This document shows positions 15,032-22,395 of a stretch of 39,168 nucleotides of DNA, piece after piece. The stretch covers positions 1 through 39,168 of the forward strand of contig JAFGFO010000249.1 in NCBI GenBank assembly GCA_016931085.1. The letters run 5' to 3'. Position 1 is the stretch's first letter. Every line of letters starts with the position of its first letter. Origin of the DNA: Thermoflexales bacterium. Lineage in GTDB: Bacteria > Chloroflexota > Anaerolineae > Fen-1058. A program made the position numbers and the translations under genes. Under the pieces are notes generated by a model, which made no database searches, had not been told where the DNA came from, and saw nothing but the letters and a program-made list of their open reading frames with translations.

Positions 15032-15208
15032 TCAGCCTGACTTCCAATTGATCCGCTTGGCGCGCTTGGGTTGGGTTGCCAGCTCGTGGCGGCCTCTCAG
15101 CCGGCGAGCCTTGAGAACCTTGCGGCCACCGCGAGTGGCCATGCGAGCCCGAAAGCCGTGTGTCCGGGCACGATGTCTCTTCTTTGGTTGATACGTACGC
15201 TTTGGCAT
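15032..15208 (-). CDS. rpmH: Ribosomal protein bL34
   Basis: A 58-aa protein read directly from the minus strand. It begins [20 protein letters not shown] and continues with [20 protein letters not shown], the hallmark of L34, ending in a basic KRINWKSG tail. bL34 is a large-subunit protein that binds 23S rRNA. The ATG at 15208 is preceded by AAGGAG about seven bases upstream. It heads the rpmH-rnpA-yidD-(PQQ lipoprotein)-yidC-khpB operon, and a consensus-like promoter sits 37-65 bases upstream. A longer ORF in another frame covers the same bases and is not real. Confidence 0.97.
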   Translation of the reverse strand: MPKRTYQPKKRHRARTHGFRARMATRGGRKVLKARRLRGRHELATQPKRAKRINWKSG

Positions 15209-15244
15209 ACACTACTCCTTAAATACACAAAATAATGCCGCTAG

Positions 15245-15273
15245 ATTATACCCGAAGCGCACGTTTCGGTCAA
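15245..15273 (-). promoter_or_regulatory. Sigma-70-type promoter of the rpmH operon
   Basis: On the minus strand TTGACC (15273-15268) is followed after 17 bases by TATAAT (15250-15245). Transcription would begin about 30 bases before the rpmH start codon, leaving its AAGGAG in the leader. Confidence 0.8.
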
Positions 15274-15289
15274 ATCGCGCTTTAAAGAC

Positions 15290-15391
15290 TCGGGCACAGA
15301 GATACACAGAGAAAGCACCGAGTTCCACAGAGAAGATGAGCTTTTAAACGCTCTGTGTGTCTCTGTGTGCCCTCTGTGAAGCTCTGTGTCA
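15290..15391. repeat. Imperfect inverted repeat of CACAGAGA words
   Basis: The left half is built from CACAGAGA words (GGGCACAGAGATACACAGAG) and the right half from their complement (CTCTGTGTGTCTCTGTGTGC), so the two halves can pair. It fills the gap between the rpmH promoter and the end of murA and has no coding potential. Confidence 0.6.
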
Positions 15392-15396
15392 TTAGA

Positions 15397-16680
15397 CTAG
15401 ACCTTGACCCGCTCGATCCTGGCCCCCAGCGCGCGCAGCTTGGTGTCAATCTGTTCGTAACCGCGATCGATTTGACCGATGTTGCGAATGCAGCTTTTGC
15501 CCCGCGCGCACAGGGCAGCGATCAGCAGGGCCATGCCAGCCCGGATGTCCGGACTTTCCATGCGCTCGCCGCGCAGCCAGTTGGGCCCCTGGACGACGCA
15601 GCGATGTGGATCGCACAACACGATGCGCGCCCCCATCGAGATCAGTTTGTCGGTAAAATAGAGCCGACTCTCGTACATCTTTTCGTGGATGAGAACCGTG
15701 CCGGCAGCCTGGGTTGCCGTGACGAGCGCCACGCTCATCAAATCGGCCGGGAAAGCCGGCCAGGGGGCATCCTCGATCTTGGGGATGGCGTCGCCGATGT
15801 CCGGCACCACGGTGAGCGACTGGCCGGCCGTCACCAGGATATCCGCCCCTTGCGTCTTCCAACGCACACCCAGCCGGTCGAACACCAAGGCGATCATGCG
15901 CAAGTGCTGCGGGGCGGCGTTGCGGACGAGGATCTCTCCCCCCGTCACGGCTGCCAGGGCGATAAAACTGCCCACCTCCAGGTAATCCGGCCCAACGGTC
16001 AATTCGGCCCCACCCAGGCTGGGCCGGCCGTGGATCGTCAGCACATTGGAGCCAACCCCTTCGATGCTGCCTCCCATGGCGTTGATGAGCTGGCACAGTT
16101 CCTGGACGTGAGGCTCCGAGGCAGCGTTGCGCAGGATGGTGGTCCCTTCCGCCATGACAGCCGCCATGAGCGCGTTCTCCGTGCCGGTGACCGAGGTTTC
16201 GTCGAGCAGGATGTCGGCGCCAGCCAGGCGGGCAGCCGACAAGCGAAAGCGCTCGTCTACCTCGACCTGCGCGCCCAGGTGGCGAAAAGCCAAAAAGTGC
16301 GTGTCCAGGCGCCGCCGGCCGATCACGTCGCCGCCGGGTGGGGGAAGCTCCACCTGGCCCAGCCGTGCCAGCATCGGCCCAGCCAACAAGATCGACGCGC
16401 GAATATCTCGGCATAGATCGGGGTCCAGATCAGCCTTGCGTACAGTCGCCGCCTGCAGGCGCAGCGTGTGCCCACCATCGCTCTCCGCCACATCCACACC
16501 CAGATCGTTGAGCAAGTGACCCATGATCTGAACATCCTTGATAACAGGAACGTTGTGCAGGATGAGGGGCTGATCGGTGAGCAGCGAAGCGGCCATGAGG
16601 GGCAACGCGGCGTTCTTGTTACCGCTGGGAACGACCGTGCCCGACAAGGGTTGGCAACCTTCAATGATCAATTGTTCCAT
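15397..16680 (-). CDS. murA: UDP-N-acetylglucosamine 1-carboxyvinyltransferase, Asp-type
   Basis: A 427-aa EPSP-synthase-fold enzyme of usual MurA length. It transfers enolpyruvate from PEP to UDP-GlcNAc, the first committed step of peptidoglycan synthesis, in the cytosol. Lys22-Asn23 in [10 protein letters not shown] and the [15 protein letters not shown] segment at 94-108 are MurA signatures. The catalytic loop reads [10 protein letters not shown], so the usual Cys (Cys115 in E. coli) is Asp118; Asp-type MurA enzymes, as in mycobacteria and chlamydiae, are active but insensitive to fosfomycin. AGGTGAT lies upstream of ATG 16680. The gene is divergent from the LCP pair, which also acts on the cell envelope. 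Confidence 0.93.
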   Translation of the reverse strand: MEQLIIEGCQPLSGTVVPSGNKNAALPLMAASLLTDQPLILHNVPVIKDVQIMGHLLNDLGVDVAESDGGHTLRLQAATVRKADLDPDLCRDIRASILLAGPMLARLGQVELPPPGGDVIGRRRLDTHFLAFRHLGAQVEVDERFRLSAARLAGADILLDETSVTGTENALMAAVMAEGTTILRNAASEPHVQELCQLINAMGGSIEGVGSNVLTIHGRPSLGGAELTVGPDYLEVGSFIALAAVTGGEILVRNAAPQHLRMIALVFDRLGVRWKTQGADILVTAGQSLTVVPDIGDAIPKIEDAPWPAFPADLMSVALVTATQAAGTVLIHEKMYESRLYFTDKLISMGARIVLCDPHRCVVQGPNWLRGERMESPDIRAGMALLIAALCARGKSCIRNIGQIDRGYEQIDTKLRALGARIERVKV

Positions 16681-16696
16681 CTATCACCTGCCCACC

Positions 16697-16724
16697 ATTA
16701 TACCCCAAGCGCGTCAAGAAGCAA
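16697..16724 (-). promoter_or_regulatory. Promoter of murA
   Basis: Minus strand: TATAAT at 16702-16697, preceded after 16 bases by TTGCTT (16724-16719). The leader would be under 15 bases and includes AGGTGAT before the start codon. Confidence 0.6.
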
Positions 16725-16736
16725 ATCGCCCAAGTG

Positions 16737-16769
16737 ACCTCCCCGAAAGCTTTGAGCTTTCGGGGAGGT
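16737..16769. repeat. Full copy of the CCCGAAAGCT/AGCTTTCGGG hairpin repeat
   Basis: Perfect 15-bp arms (ACCTCCCCGAAAGCT at 16737-16751 and its complement at 16755-16769) are separated by TTG. Compared with 3331-3363, both arms differ at one paired position (C-G here, T-A there), a compensatory change that keeps the hairpin intact. It lies between the divergent promoters of murA and the first LCP gene and has no T-run, so it is not a terminator. Confidence 0.75.
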
Positions 16770-16793
16770 AAAGAAGGTCTCCAGGAAGGGGCA

Positions 16794-16821
16794 TTGACTT
16801 GCACGCCATTTATGGCATAAT
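16794..16821 (+). promoter_or_regulatory. Promoter of the first LCP gene, near-leaderless
   Basis: TTGACT (16794-16799), 16 bases, then CATAAT (16816-16821). The ATG at 16830 is eight bases after the -10 box, so the message would have almost no leader. A GAGG at 16822-16825 could serve as a ribosome site only if transcription began further upstream. Confidence 0.65.
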
Positions 16822-16829
16822 GAGGTCTT

Positions 16830-18155
16830 ATGACTGAACGGAAAAGTGGCTGGGGACAAACACCTCCTCCGCGGCGGAAGCGCTCGCCGGGCGGGTGCAC
16901 ATTTCTCTTGTGGGGTCTGCTCACGGGATTGGCCGTGTACTTGTTGGGCTGGACACTGCTGGGGGCGCTCAGCTTGCGCCCGAGCAGCAGCCAGGCCGCC
17001 ACCGGCGGCTTGGGGGTAGATACCGAGTTCAACGAGCACCCACGCTGGGAAGGCAAAGAGCGCGTCAACATCCTCCTGATCGGCATCGACCAGCGGGGGC
17101 AGGAAGCCGGCCCGTGGCGGACGGATACGCTCATCGTATTGAGCGTGGACCCCGTCAGCAAGAGCGCCGGGATGCTGTCGATCCCACGCGACTTGTGGGT
17201 CGAGATCCCGGGCTATGATCAAAACCGCATCAACACGGCTTACGTGCTAGGAGAAACCAACAAGTATCCGGGCGGCGGCCCGGCCCTGGCTAAAAAGACG
17301 GTCCAGTACAACCTGGGGGAACCCATTCACTACTTTATTCAGCTCAATTTCACAGCGGTCGAGCAGTTGGTTGACGTGATCGGCGGCGTCGACATGTACG
17401 TGGAACGCGAGATCGATGACCCCCTGTATCCAGATAACGCGTATGGCTACGATCCTTTGTACATCCCGGCCGGCTGGCAACACATGGATGGCAAGCTGGC
17501 GCTCAAGTACGCGCGCAGCCGGCATGGCAGCTCGGATTTTGATCGCGCCCGCCGCCAGCAGCAGCTCCTGCTGGTCGTGCGTGCCAAGGTGGCGCGCCTG
17601 GACACCCTGGGCAGCCTGCTGCCAAAGGCAGGTGAAATCGTCAGCACGTTGGGCAACACGGTGCGCAGCGACTTGACGCTCGACCAGGTTGTGCGCCTGG
17701 CGCAGTTGGCCGCCGAGATCGACAGCGGCCGCATCCGCTCGGCCGTGGTCGATTCGACCATGACACGCAACTGGACCACACCCAAGGGCGCCCAGGTGCT
17801 TGTGCCGGACCGTGAGCGCATGGCGGTGCTGCACACGCTCATCTTTTCACCGCCGGAGGAACAGGCCGGGGGCGAGGCGGCCCAAATCCTGCTTCAAAAT
17901 GGCACGGCTGTGCCGGGCCTGGCGACGCAGTGCGCCGAACGGCTGCGCCAACAGGGCTTCCAGGTGGCAAACGTCACCAACGCCCCCCGCCAGGATTACC
18001 CAGCCAGCTTGATCCTGGTCTATACGGGCAAGTGGACCACAGCGCGCGCCTTGGCAGCCGCACTGGGCCTGCCGGACTCTGCGTTGGCCGCCGGCAGCAA
18101 CCCAGAGGGGCCTTACGATATCAAGGTCATCCTGGCCGACTGCCCTCTGCAGTAA
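16830..18155 (+). CDS. LytR-CpsA-Psr (LCP) family protein with LytR_C tail
   Basis: A 441-aa membrane-anchored extracellular protein. A proline/arginine-rich cytoplasmic start is followed by one transmembrane helix at about residues 24-47. The LCP catalytic domain runs from about 76 to 260, with active-site arginines in PWRTDT (Arg97), SIPRD (Arg120) and the KYARSRHG.SDFDRARRQQQ segment. A LytR_C domain follows at about 345-440. LCP enzymes transfer undecaprenyl-linked glycopolymers to peptidoglycan outside the cell; which polymer is made here is unknown. It is followed by a palindrome and a second LCP gene of the same layout. The two are clearly paralogues (shared YPGGGPALAKKTVQY) but each has its own promoter. 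Confidence 0.9.
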   Translation: MTERKSGWGQTPPPRRKRSPGGCTFLLWGLLTGLAVYLLGWTLLGALSLRPSSSQAATGGLGVDTEFNEHPRWEGKERVNILLIGIDQRGQEAGPWRTDTLIVLSVDPVSKSAGMLSIPRDLWVEIPGYDQNRINTAYVLGETNKYPGGGPALAKKTVQYNLGEPIHYFIQLNFTAVEQLVDVIGGVDMYVEREIDDPLYPDNAYGYDPLYIPAGWQHMDGKLALKYARSRHGSSDFDRARRQQQLLLVVRAKVARLDTLGSLLPKAGEIVSTLGNTVRSDLTLDQVVRLAQLAAEIDSGRIRSAVVDSTMTRNWTTPKGAQVLVPDRERMAVLHTLIFSPPEEQAGGEAAQILLQNGTAVPGLATQCAERLRQQGFQVANVTNAPRQDYPASLILVYTGKWTTARALAAALGLPDSALAAGSNPEGPYDIKVILADCPLQ

Positions 18156-18180
18156 GGGCGGGTTTGAAACCCGCCCCTAC
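18156..18180. repeat. GGGCGGGTTTGAAACCCGCCC palindrome ending in CTAC
   Basis: A perfect inverted repeat of 21 bases around one central base, followed by CTAC. It begins immediately after the TAA of the first LCP gene. It has the same form as 6758-6781 and 35573-35597 (GGGC stem, then GCCC, then CTAC), but with different stem bases. Confidence 0.7.
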
Positions 18181-18194
18181 CCAATAACAAATAG

Positions 18195-18222
18195 TTGCAA
18201 AATTCGTCACCCATGCTATCAT
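18195..18222 (+). promoter_or_regulatory. Promoter of the second LCP gene, leaderless
   Basis: TTGCAA (18195-18200), 16 bases, then TATCAT (18217-18222) preceded by TGC. The ATG at 18229 is six bases after the -10 box and there is no ribosome site, so the transcript should begin at the start codon. Confidence 0.6.
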
Positions 18223-18228
18223 GGCGCT

Positions 18229-19674
18229 ATGGCACCACCAGCCCCCCAACAACAGTCGACACATAAACCTGGGCGAGTGACAATACTGGTTATGCTCCTG
18301 CTACTGGCCACCGGCCTGGCTGGCAGCTACCTGGGCTATACGCGGACCCGCGCGGCGGTGGCCGATTACGTTCCCCCGCGCGTGTTCGAGCCGCCCGCCC
18401 CCGCTCCCCAGAAGACGCCCGGCCCAACCGCCGAGCCAGCCATCCAGGTGCCGGACTGGGACGGTGTGGAACGCATCCAAATCTTGCTGATTGGGATTGA
18501 CCAGCGTGAAGACGAAGAGGGCCCGTGGCGAACGGATACGGTGATCCTGGTGTCAGTCAATCCCGTGGCCAAAACAGCCTCGATGCTGTCGATTCCCCGC
18601 GATGTGTGGACGACGATCCCTGGCTTTTACGAGGATCGCATCAACAACGCCCATTTCCTGGGTGAAGCGTATGATTATCCAGGCGGTGGGCCAGCGTTGG
18701 CTAAAAAGACGGTGCAGTATTTGGTCGGCGTGCCGGTTCACTATTACGTGCGGGTCAACTTTACGGCCTTTGAAAAGTTGGTGGACCTGATCGGGGGGAT
18801 CGACATCGACGTGCCGGCCGAGATCAACGATCCCGAGTACCCGGCCCACGTTGGCTATGGCTACGAGCCGCTCTTCATTCCGGCCGGGCGCCAGCACTTG
18901 AACGGCGAAATGGCGCTCAAGTACGCCCGCTTTCGCCACGACGATCAGGGTGACTTTGGCCGCGCACACCGCCAGCAGCAGGTCATCCTGGCCATACGCG
19001 ACCAGGTGTTGAGCGCCAACAAGTTCCCCGAACTGTTGCCCAAAGCGCCGCAACTGGCCGCTACCCTGGAACAAGCCGTTCAGACCGATCTGTCGTTGGA
19101 CCAAATCCTGCGCCTGGCCAAGCTCGGCACACAAATGGGTCAAGACAGCATCACAGGCGAGGTCGTGGACGAAAAGATGGTCCTATTCTCAACCACGCCC
19201 GATGGCCAACAAGTGCTTATCCCGCTGCGCGAGGAGATACGCAAACTGCGCGAGCGCTTGTATGTGGCGAGCCACGTGGGGGAAAACGACTTGCCCGAAC
19301 GGCAAATTCCGCGCGTCACTGTGCTTAACGGCACACTGCAGGCCGGCCTGGCCTCGCAGACGGCTGCATTTCTGACCCAGCAGGGCTTTCGCGTGAGCAG
19401 CTTTGGCAACGCCACGCGTTTCGATTACGCCCAGACGCTCATCCTGGACTATAGCGATGGCCCAGTGGCAGCCCAGGTAGCCGCCGCCTTGGGGGTGCCC
19501 CCATCGGCCGTGCAAGCAAGCAGCGGAGATCATGGCGATTACGACATCCAGGTGATCCTGGGCGCCGATTACGCGGCGCGCTTTGGCCCACTCCCAACCG
19601 TGGAGCCGACACTGGCGACTGACGCACCCGTGTCAGCAACTGAAACGCTGACGACGACGGGGCCGGCACAGTAG
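18229..19674 (+). CDS. LytR-CpsA-Psr (LCP) family protein with LytR_C tail, second copy
   Basis: A 481-aa paralogue of the preceding gene with the same order of parts. One transmembrane helix lies at about residues 17-35 and a proline-rich linker follows. The LCP domain has PWRTDT, SIPRD and KYARFRHDDQGDFGRAHRQQQ, and a LytR_C domain (VTVLNGTLQAGLASQTAAFLTQQGFRV, given as its family name segment) follows. Unlike the first copy it has a threonine/proline-rich C-terminal tail of about 25 residues. It should act outside the cell as a glycopolymer-peptidoglycan ligase. Having two in tandem next to murA suggests an envelope locus; whether they attach different polymers cannot be told from sequence. 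Confidence 0.9.
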   Translation: MAPPAPQQQSTHKPGRVTILVMLLLLATGLAGSYLGYTRTRAAVADYVPPRVFEPPAPAPQKTPGPTAEPAIQVPDWDGVERIQILLIGIDQREDEEGPWRTDTVILVSVNPVAKTASMLSIPRDVWTTIPGFYEDRINNAHFLGEAYDYPGGGPALAKKTVQYLVGVPVHYYVRVNFTAFEKLVDLIGGIDIDVPAEINDPEYPAHVGYGYEPLFIPAGRQHLNGEMALKYARFRHDDQGDFGRAHRQQQVILAIRDQVLSANKFPELLPKAPQLAATLEQAVQTDLSLDQILRLAKLGTQMGQDSITGEVVDEKMVLFSTTPDGQQVLIPLREEIRKLRERLYVASHVGENDLPERQIPRVTVLNGTLQAGLASQTAAFLTQQGFRVSSFGNATRFDYAQTLILDYSDGPVAAQVAAALGVPPSAVQASSGDHGDYDIQVILGADYAARFGPLPTVEPTLATDAPVSATETLTTTGPAQ

Positions 19675-19802
19675 GGACATTTGGCGGGGAGTAGGGAGTA
19701 GACCCAGATGGCAAGTTTTATGTTCAAACGCTATGCAATGTACGCAAAACCACGTCAATGGCGCGGGGCATACCCTGGGCGGTGCAGGGTCGCAAGTCAA
19801 AT
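19675..19802. other. Intergenic gap with a short GGGAGTA repeat
   Basis: This gap between convergent genes holds a two-unit GGGAGTAGGGAGTAG word repeat at about 19687-19701. I see no gene, promoter or terminator in the rest. Confidence 0.4.
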
Positions 19803-20426
19803 CTATTGGTCTATCCAGTAACTCACTAGTTGCCCGGCGGCGTTGTATAGCGCTCCGTCATCGCGGTCCGAGTTATTCCAGATCGTCCCACCGCCGGTGC
19901 GCGGAAAGTCTTTAACCTCGCCCGGTGCCAGCATGCCGCCGATGCCGGTATGCTCCTGGTTGCCGGTGATGCTGCACATGCGCCAACCACTCAGGTCAAC
20001 CGTGTATACGCTCAGGTTCTCCAGCTTAACGGCCTCGGGCGTGGCTGCTTTGTACACCGTGACGATGCGGACGGGAAAGTTAGCCGCGGCAGATGGGTCG
20101 GGGCCTTCCTGGCAGTTGTTGAAGGAAGGCGGCGGCAGAGTGGGCGTGGGGCTAGCCGGCGGGGTAGTGGCCGTAGAGCTTGGCGTGGGCGACGGAGTAA
20201 AGGATGGTGTGGGGGTAGCGGTGGGCGTGGAGCTTGGGGTGACCGTCGGCGTGGGGGTAGGTAGTTTCTGCGCGCAGATGTAGGGCAGGTAGACCCAGGC
20301 GGTTGGCGTCCACGTTCCGTCGGCGGCTGTGGCAGATGGGGACGGAGTGGGTGAAAGAAGCAGGAGGCCAGCCAGGATAAGAGCGGCAGCGGACAATACG
20401 AGCATTGTGACGTGCATGTGGCTCAT
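19803..20426 (-). CDS. Secreted protein with Thr/Pro linker and lamin-tail domain
   Basis: A 207-aa exported protein. It has a signal peptide (HVTMLVLSAAALILAGLLLL), a short domain including WVYLPYICAQ, and a low-complexity linker of TPTPTVTPSSTPT type at about residues 57-100. A lamin-tail domain (LTD) fills the C-terminal half: VKLENLSVYTVDLSGWRMCS, then GGMLAPGEVKDF and WNNSDRDDGALYNAAGQLV. LTD is an immunoglobulin-like beta fold common in secreted bacterial nucleases and surface proteins; here there is no enzyme domain. ATG 20426 has AAGGAAAAG upstream and overlaps the stop of the truncated lipoprotein copy (ATGA). Confidence 0.75.
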   Translation of the reverse strand: MSHMHVTMLVLSAAALILAGLLLLSPTPSPSATAADGTWTPTAWVYLPYICAQKLPTPTPTVTPSSTPTATPTPSFTPSPTPSSTATTPPASPTPTLPPPSFNNCQEGPDPSAAANFPVRIVTVYKAATPEAVKLENLSVYTVDLSGWRMCSITGNQEHTGIGGMLAPGEVKDFPRTGGGTIWNNSDRDDGALYNAAGQLVSYWIDQ

Positions 20427-20794
20427 AGTCTTTTCCTTACCTCGTGCCATGCTTCGGGTTTGAGCGGCTCCAACTGCACCGGGGCGGTCATGACGGTGTG
20501 GTGTTGGATGTGCGGGTTGAGCTCGACGCTCCACGGGAAATAGCCCGCCGCCTCGACGGTCAGCGTGTGCGGGCCGGTGGCCTCGATCATCACCGTCAGG
20601 CAGCAGCCGCGCCCCAGATCGTGCCCATCCACCGCGACCACTGCGCTGTTGACGTGTTTGCCCGTTTGCTTGTCGGTCACGTCCAGGTTCAGTTGCAGGT
20701 AGGGCGTCTCGACCGTTGGCTCGCCGCCGGCCTCGATCGGCAGCCGGCCGCTCTCGCCCTCTTCCAGCACCCAGGGAGTGGGAGTGGACGGCAT
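20423..20794 (-). pseudogene. 5'-truncated copy of the PEGA-like lipoprotein gene
   Basis: This matches the complete lipoprotein gene at 23361-23882 from the WVLEEGESGRLPIEAGGEP segment to ELEPLKPEA, but it lacks the signal peptide and lipobox. Its upstream sequence is instead the antisense of an M20 peptidase remnant. An ATG at 20794 could still start a 123-residue leaderless protein without export signal, so a broken gene is most likely. The stop overlaps the start of the lamin-tail gene by four bases, which suggests the two once formed an operon. The C-terminus (WHEVRKRL) differs from the other copy. Confidence 0.65.
20461..20774. repeat. Direct repeat, copy A of the lipoprotein duplication
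   Basis: This segment aligns without gaps to 23474-23787, offset 3013 bases, same orientation. My hand count gives 18 mismatches in 314 positions (about 94 % identity). The pair flanks a block of AT-richer genes. Confidence 0.85.
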
Positions 20795-20926
20795 CCCCAA
20801 CGTGTGCCTGGGGCCGGGCGACGACCGCCTAGCCCACACCGCCAACGAGCATATCCCCCTGGATCAGGTGTTTGCCGCCGCGCGGGCTTATACCCGGCTG
20901 GCGATGATCGCGCTGAATGGGGGGAC
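20787..20926 (+). pseudogene. C-terminal remnant of an M20 peptidase (YgeY/ArgE/DapE type)
   Basis: In one plus-strand frame the sequence encodes DGIPNVCLGPGDDRLAHTAN and then EHIPLDQVFAAARAYTRLA. This is the conserved end of M20 metallopeptidases, where the His of AHTANEH is the late metal or substrate ligand region. The rest of the gene is missing: on the left it is cut at the edge of the lipoprotein duplication, and on the right it passes into unrelated AT-rich sequence. This marks a deletion or rearrangement breakpoint. Confidence 0.7.
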
Positions 20927-21056
20927 GGGAAAATATAGAGGGTTGACTAGGCAACACTTTTTGTATAAAACGCCATAAGCCGCTGGCGCAAATTGTTGCA
21001 AATCAAAACGCAGTCAGGCGTCATAGATATGGAGGGTGCCAAGTGAAGCGGTCAGA

Positions 21057-21917
21057 CTATGGCGCGGGTGGCAACCACAAACCGTTATTGGCTCCATTCT
21101 TTTCTACCGAATAGAAAAACTCTACGTTATCTCGGACCAGCACATAGACAATTCGGTCCATGTTTCTATTCTTATCCGTCTCCCAGGCCACACTGGTCAC
21201 GGGGTTTGTTCCATCAGTGAGTTTCCTTACTTTTCCAGTAACTACCTCACTCACGAACAAGGCCGATTTTCCACTCTTGTCATCATAGGCTACAAAAGCA
21301 ACATATTGTTCATCTTGCGACCAGGCTAAAGGTAATTCGGCTTTCAATCCAAATTGAGGTGGGAATCCATCGCCATCACGTTTGGTGGCCTGAATAAATT
21401 CACCGCTATTCAAATTGAAAACATAGAGTATGGGCAACTCGTCCTTTGGATCGTGAACAATGAAAGCAATTTTGCTTCTGCTTGGTGACCAGTGAAATGC
21501 TTCGAAATCAGATAACCAGGCAACTGGAGTAGCATTAGGGTAAACCCCTGCCGGGTTCTGGAAGTAGTAAATCGTGCCAGAGATAGAACTCCCTAACAAT
21601 ATCCGTGAGCGAGGTAGTACCGGCGTGACTGTGACAGAAGGTGAAGATGAAACTCCACCACTGGTTTGGTCGCCAGTAAGGATATGTGGCAAGTCTTTTC
21701 CAGCAAAATAAACCAACATGGCCAAGATCACCAAGGCGAGCAAACATCCCAAACTACTTGGGCTGAACATTTGGCCAAGTGGGGTCATCCCAGATGTCCT
21801 TGGTTCTGATGCCCTCTTTGTACCCTTGTGGCTGGAATCTAGCAACTCGGAACTCGCCTCATACTTTTTTAATCCAGGCCGTTCCTTTATTTCATCAGAC
21901 TTTTCAAAATCTTCCAT
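21057..21917 (-). CDS. Membrane-anchored WD40/TolB-like propeller protein
   Basis: A 286-aa protein. A charged N-terminal tail of about 50 residues precedes one transmembrane helix at about 56-72 (LGCLLALVILAMLVYFA). The remainder, outside the cell, has PD40/TolB-like beta-propeller repeats (FHWSPSRSKIAFIVHD, LAWSQDEQYVAFVAYDD). It ends in a short proline-rich tail. Function is unknown; such domains usually bind proteins. Base composition is visibly lower in G+C than the housekeeping genes. It overlaps the preceding gene by 31 bases, so the two are probably translated together. Confidence 0.65.
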   Translation of the reverse strand: MEDFEKSDEIKERPGLKKYEASSELLDSSHKGTKRASEPRTSGMTPLGQMFSPSSLGCLLALVILAMLVYFAGKDLPHILTGDQTSGGVSSSPSVTVTPVLPRSRILLGSSISGTIYYFQNPAGVYPNATPVAWLSDFEAFHWSPSRSKIAFIVHDPKDELPILYVFNLNSGEFIQATKRDGDGFPPQFGLKAELPLAWSQDEQYVAFVAYDDKSGKSALFVSEVVTGKVRKLTDGTNPVTSVAWETDKNRNMDRIVYVLVRDNVEFFYSVEKNGANNGLWLPPAP

Positions 21918-22348
21918 ACACCTGATCCTACACTCTCAATAATCATCTCCACCAGTTTGGAGAATTCCCCTTGCTCCTCGTTTCCCATTACGACGGCATA
22001 CTGCCCAGGACCACTGCGTAGCAAATCTTGCATGTCTGTCCCAAGCCCGCGCACTTCAGCGATGCGTGGAGACACCATCTCGACTTGAATTTGGCTTCGC
22101 ATAGGATCGCCCGTGACTGACCATTTGCCTGACTTTCTCTCTAACTTTTGTATTGAAATCTCTTGGGCCCGCTCCGAGAACCCGACAAGTTTTGCTGCTT
22201 CGGTAGCGATCACCAGTACGTCATTCTCTTGAGCTTTAGGCGTGATTCGGAACCTACTAGAAGCTTTTCCCTCTTCCTGTGTGCGCAGGCCGGGCAACTT
22301 GCACCACAGAAAGGCAAACAGTGCCAAGTAACCTATCCAGCTAATCAT
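21887..22348 (-). CDS. Anchored protein of unknown function
   Basis: A 153-aa protein that I do not recognise. It starts with a hydrophobic segment (MISWIGYLALFAFLWCKLPG) that could be a signal anchor. A soluble part follows, rich in charged residues, and the tail has an amphipathic stretch (LVEMIIESVGSGVWKILKSL). ATG 22348 is chosen because AAGGAG lies nine bases upstream; earlier ATGs at 22375 and 22357 sit at or before that site. It overlaps the next gene by 31 bases and is in the same AT-richer block. Confidence 0.5.
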   Translation of the reverse strand: MISWIGYLALFAFLWCKLPGLRTQEEGKASSRFRITPKAQENDVLVIATEAAKLVGFSERAQEISIQKLERKSGKWSVTGDPMRSQIQVEMVSPRIAEVRGLGTDMQDLLRSGPGQYAVVMGNEEQGEFSKLVEMIIESVGSGVWKILKSLMK

Positions 22349-22376
22349 CTTTCTCATCTCCTTATATTCGCTCATG

Positions 22377-22395
22377 TGTCGGAGAGCGTTTTTTT
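22377..22395. repeat. Fragment of the MITE-like outer arm
   Basis: TGTCGGAGAG followed by CGTTTTTTT resembles the left arm of the element at 3301 (TTGTCGGAGAGAACGCTTTTT). It lies just after the end of the membrane gene at 22394. Only this piece is recognisable. Confidence 0.4.

Noticed and set aside
14640..15212. 190-codon reading of rnpA from 15212
   Set aside because: Its first half is rpmH in another frame; bL34 is unmistakable there.
15290..15391. CRISPR-like array at the CACAGAGA repeats
   Set aside because: Units are short and degenerate, without spacers of constant length; no cas genes in the window.
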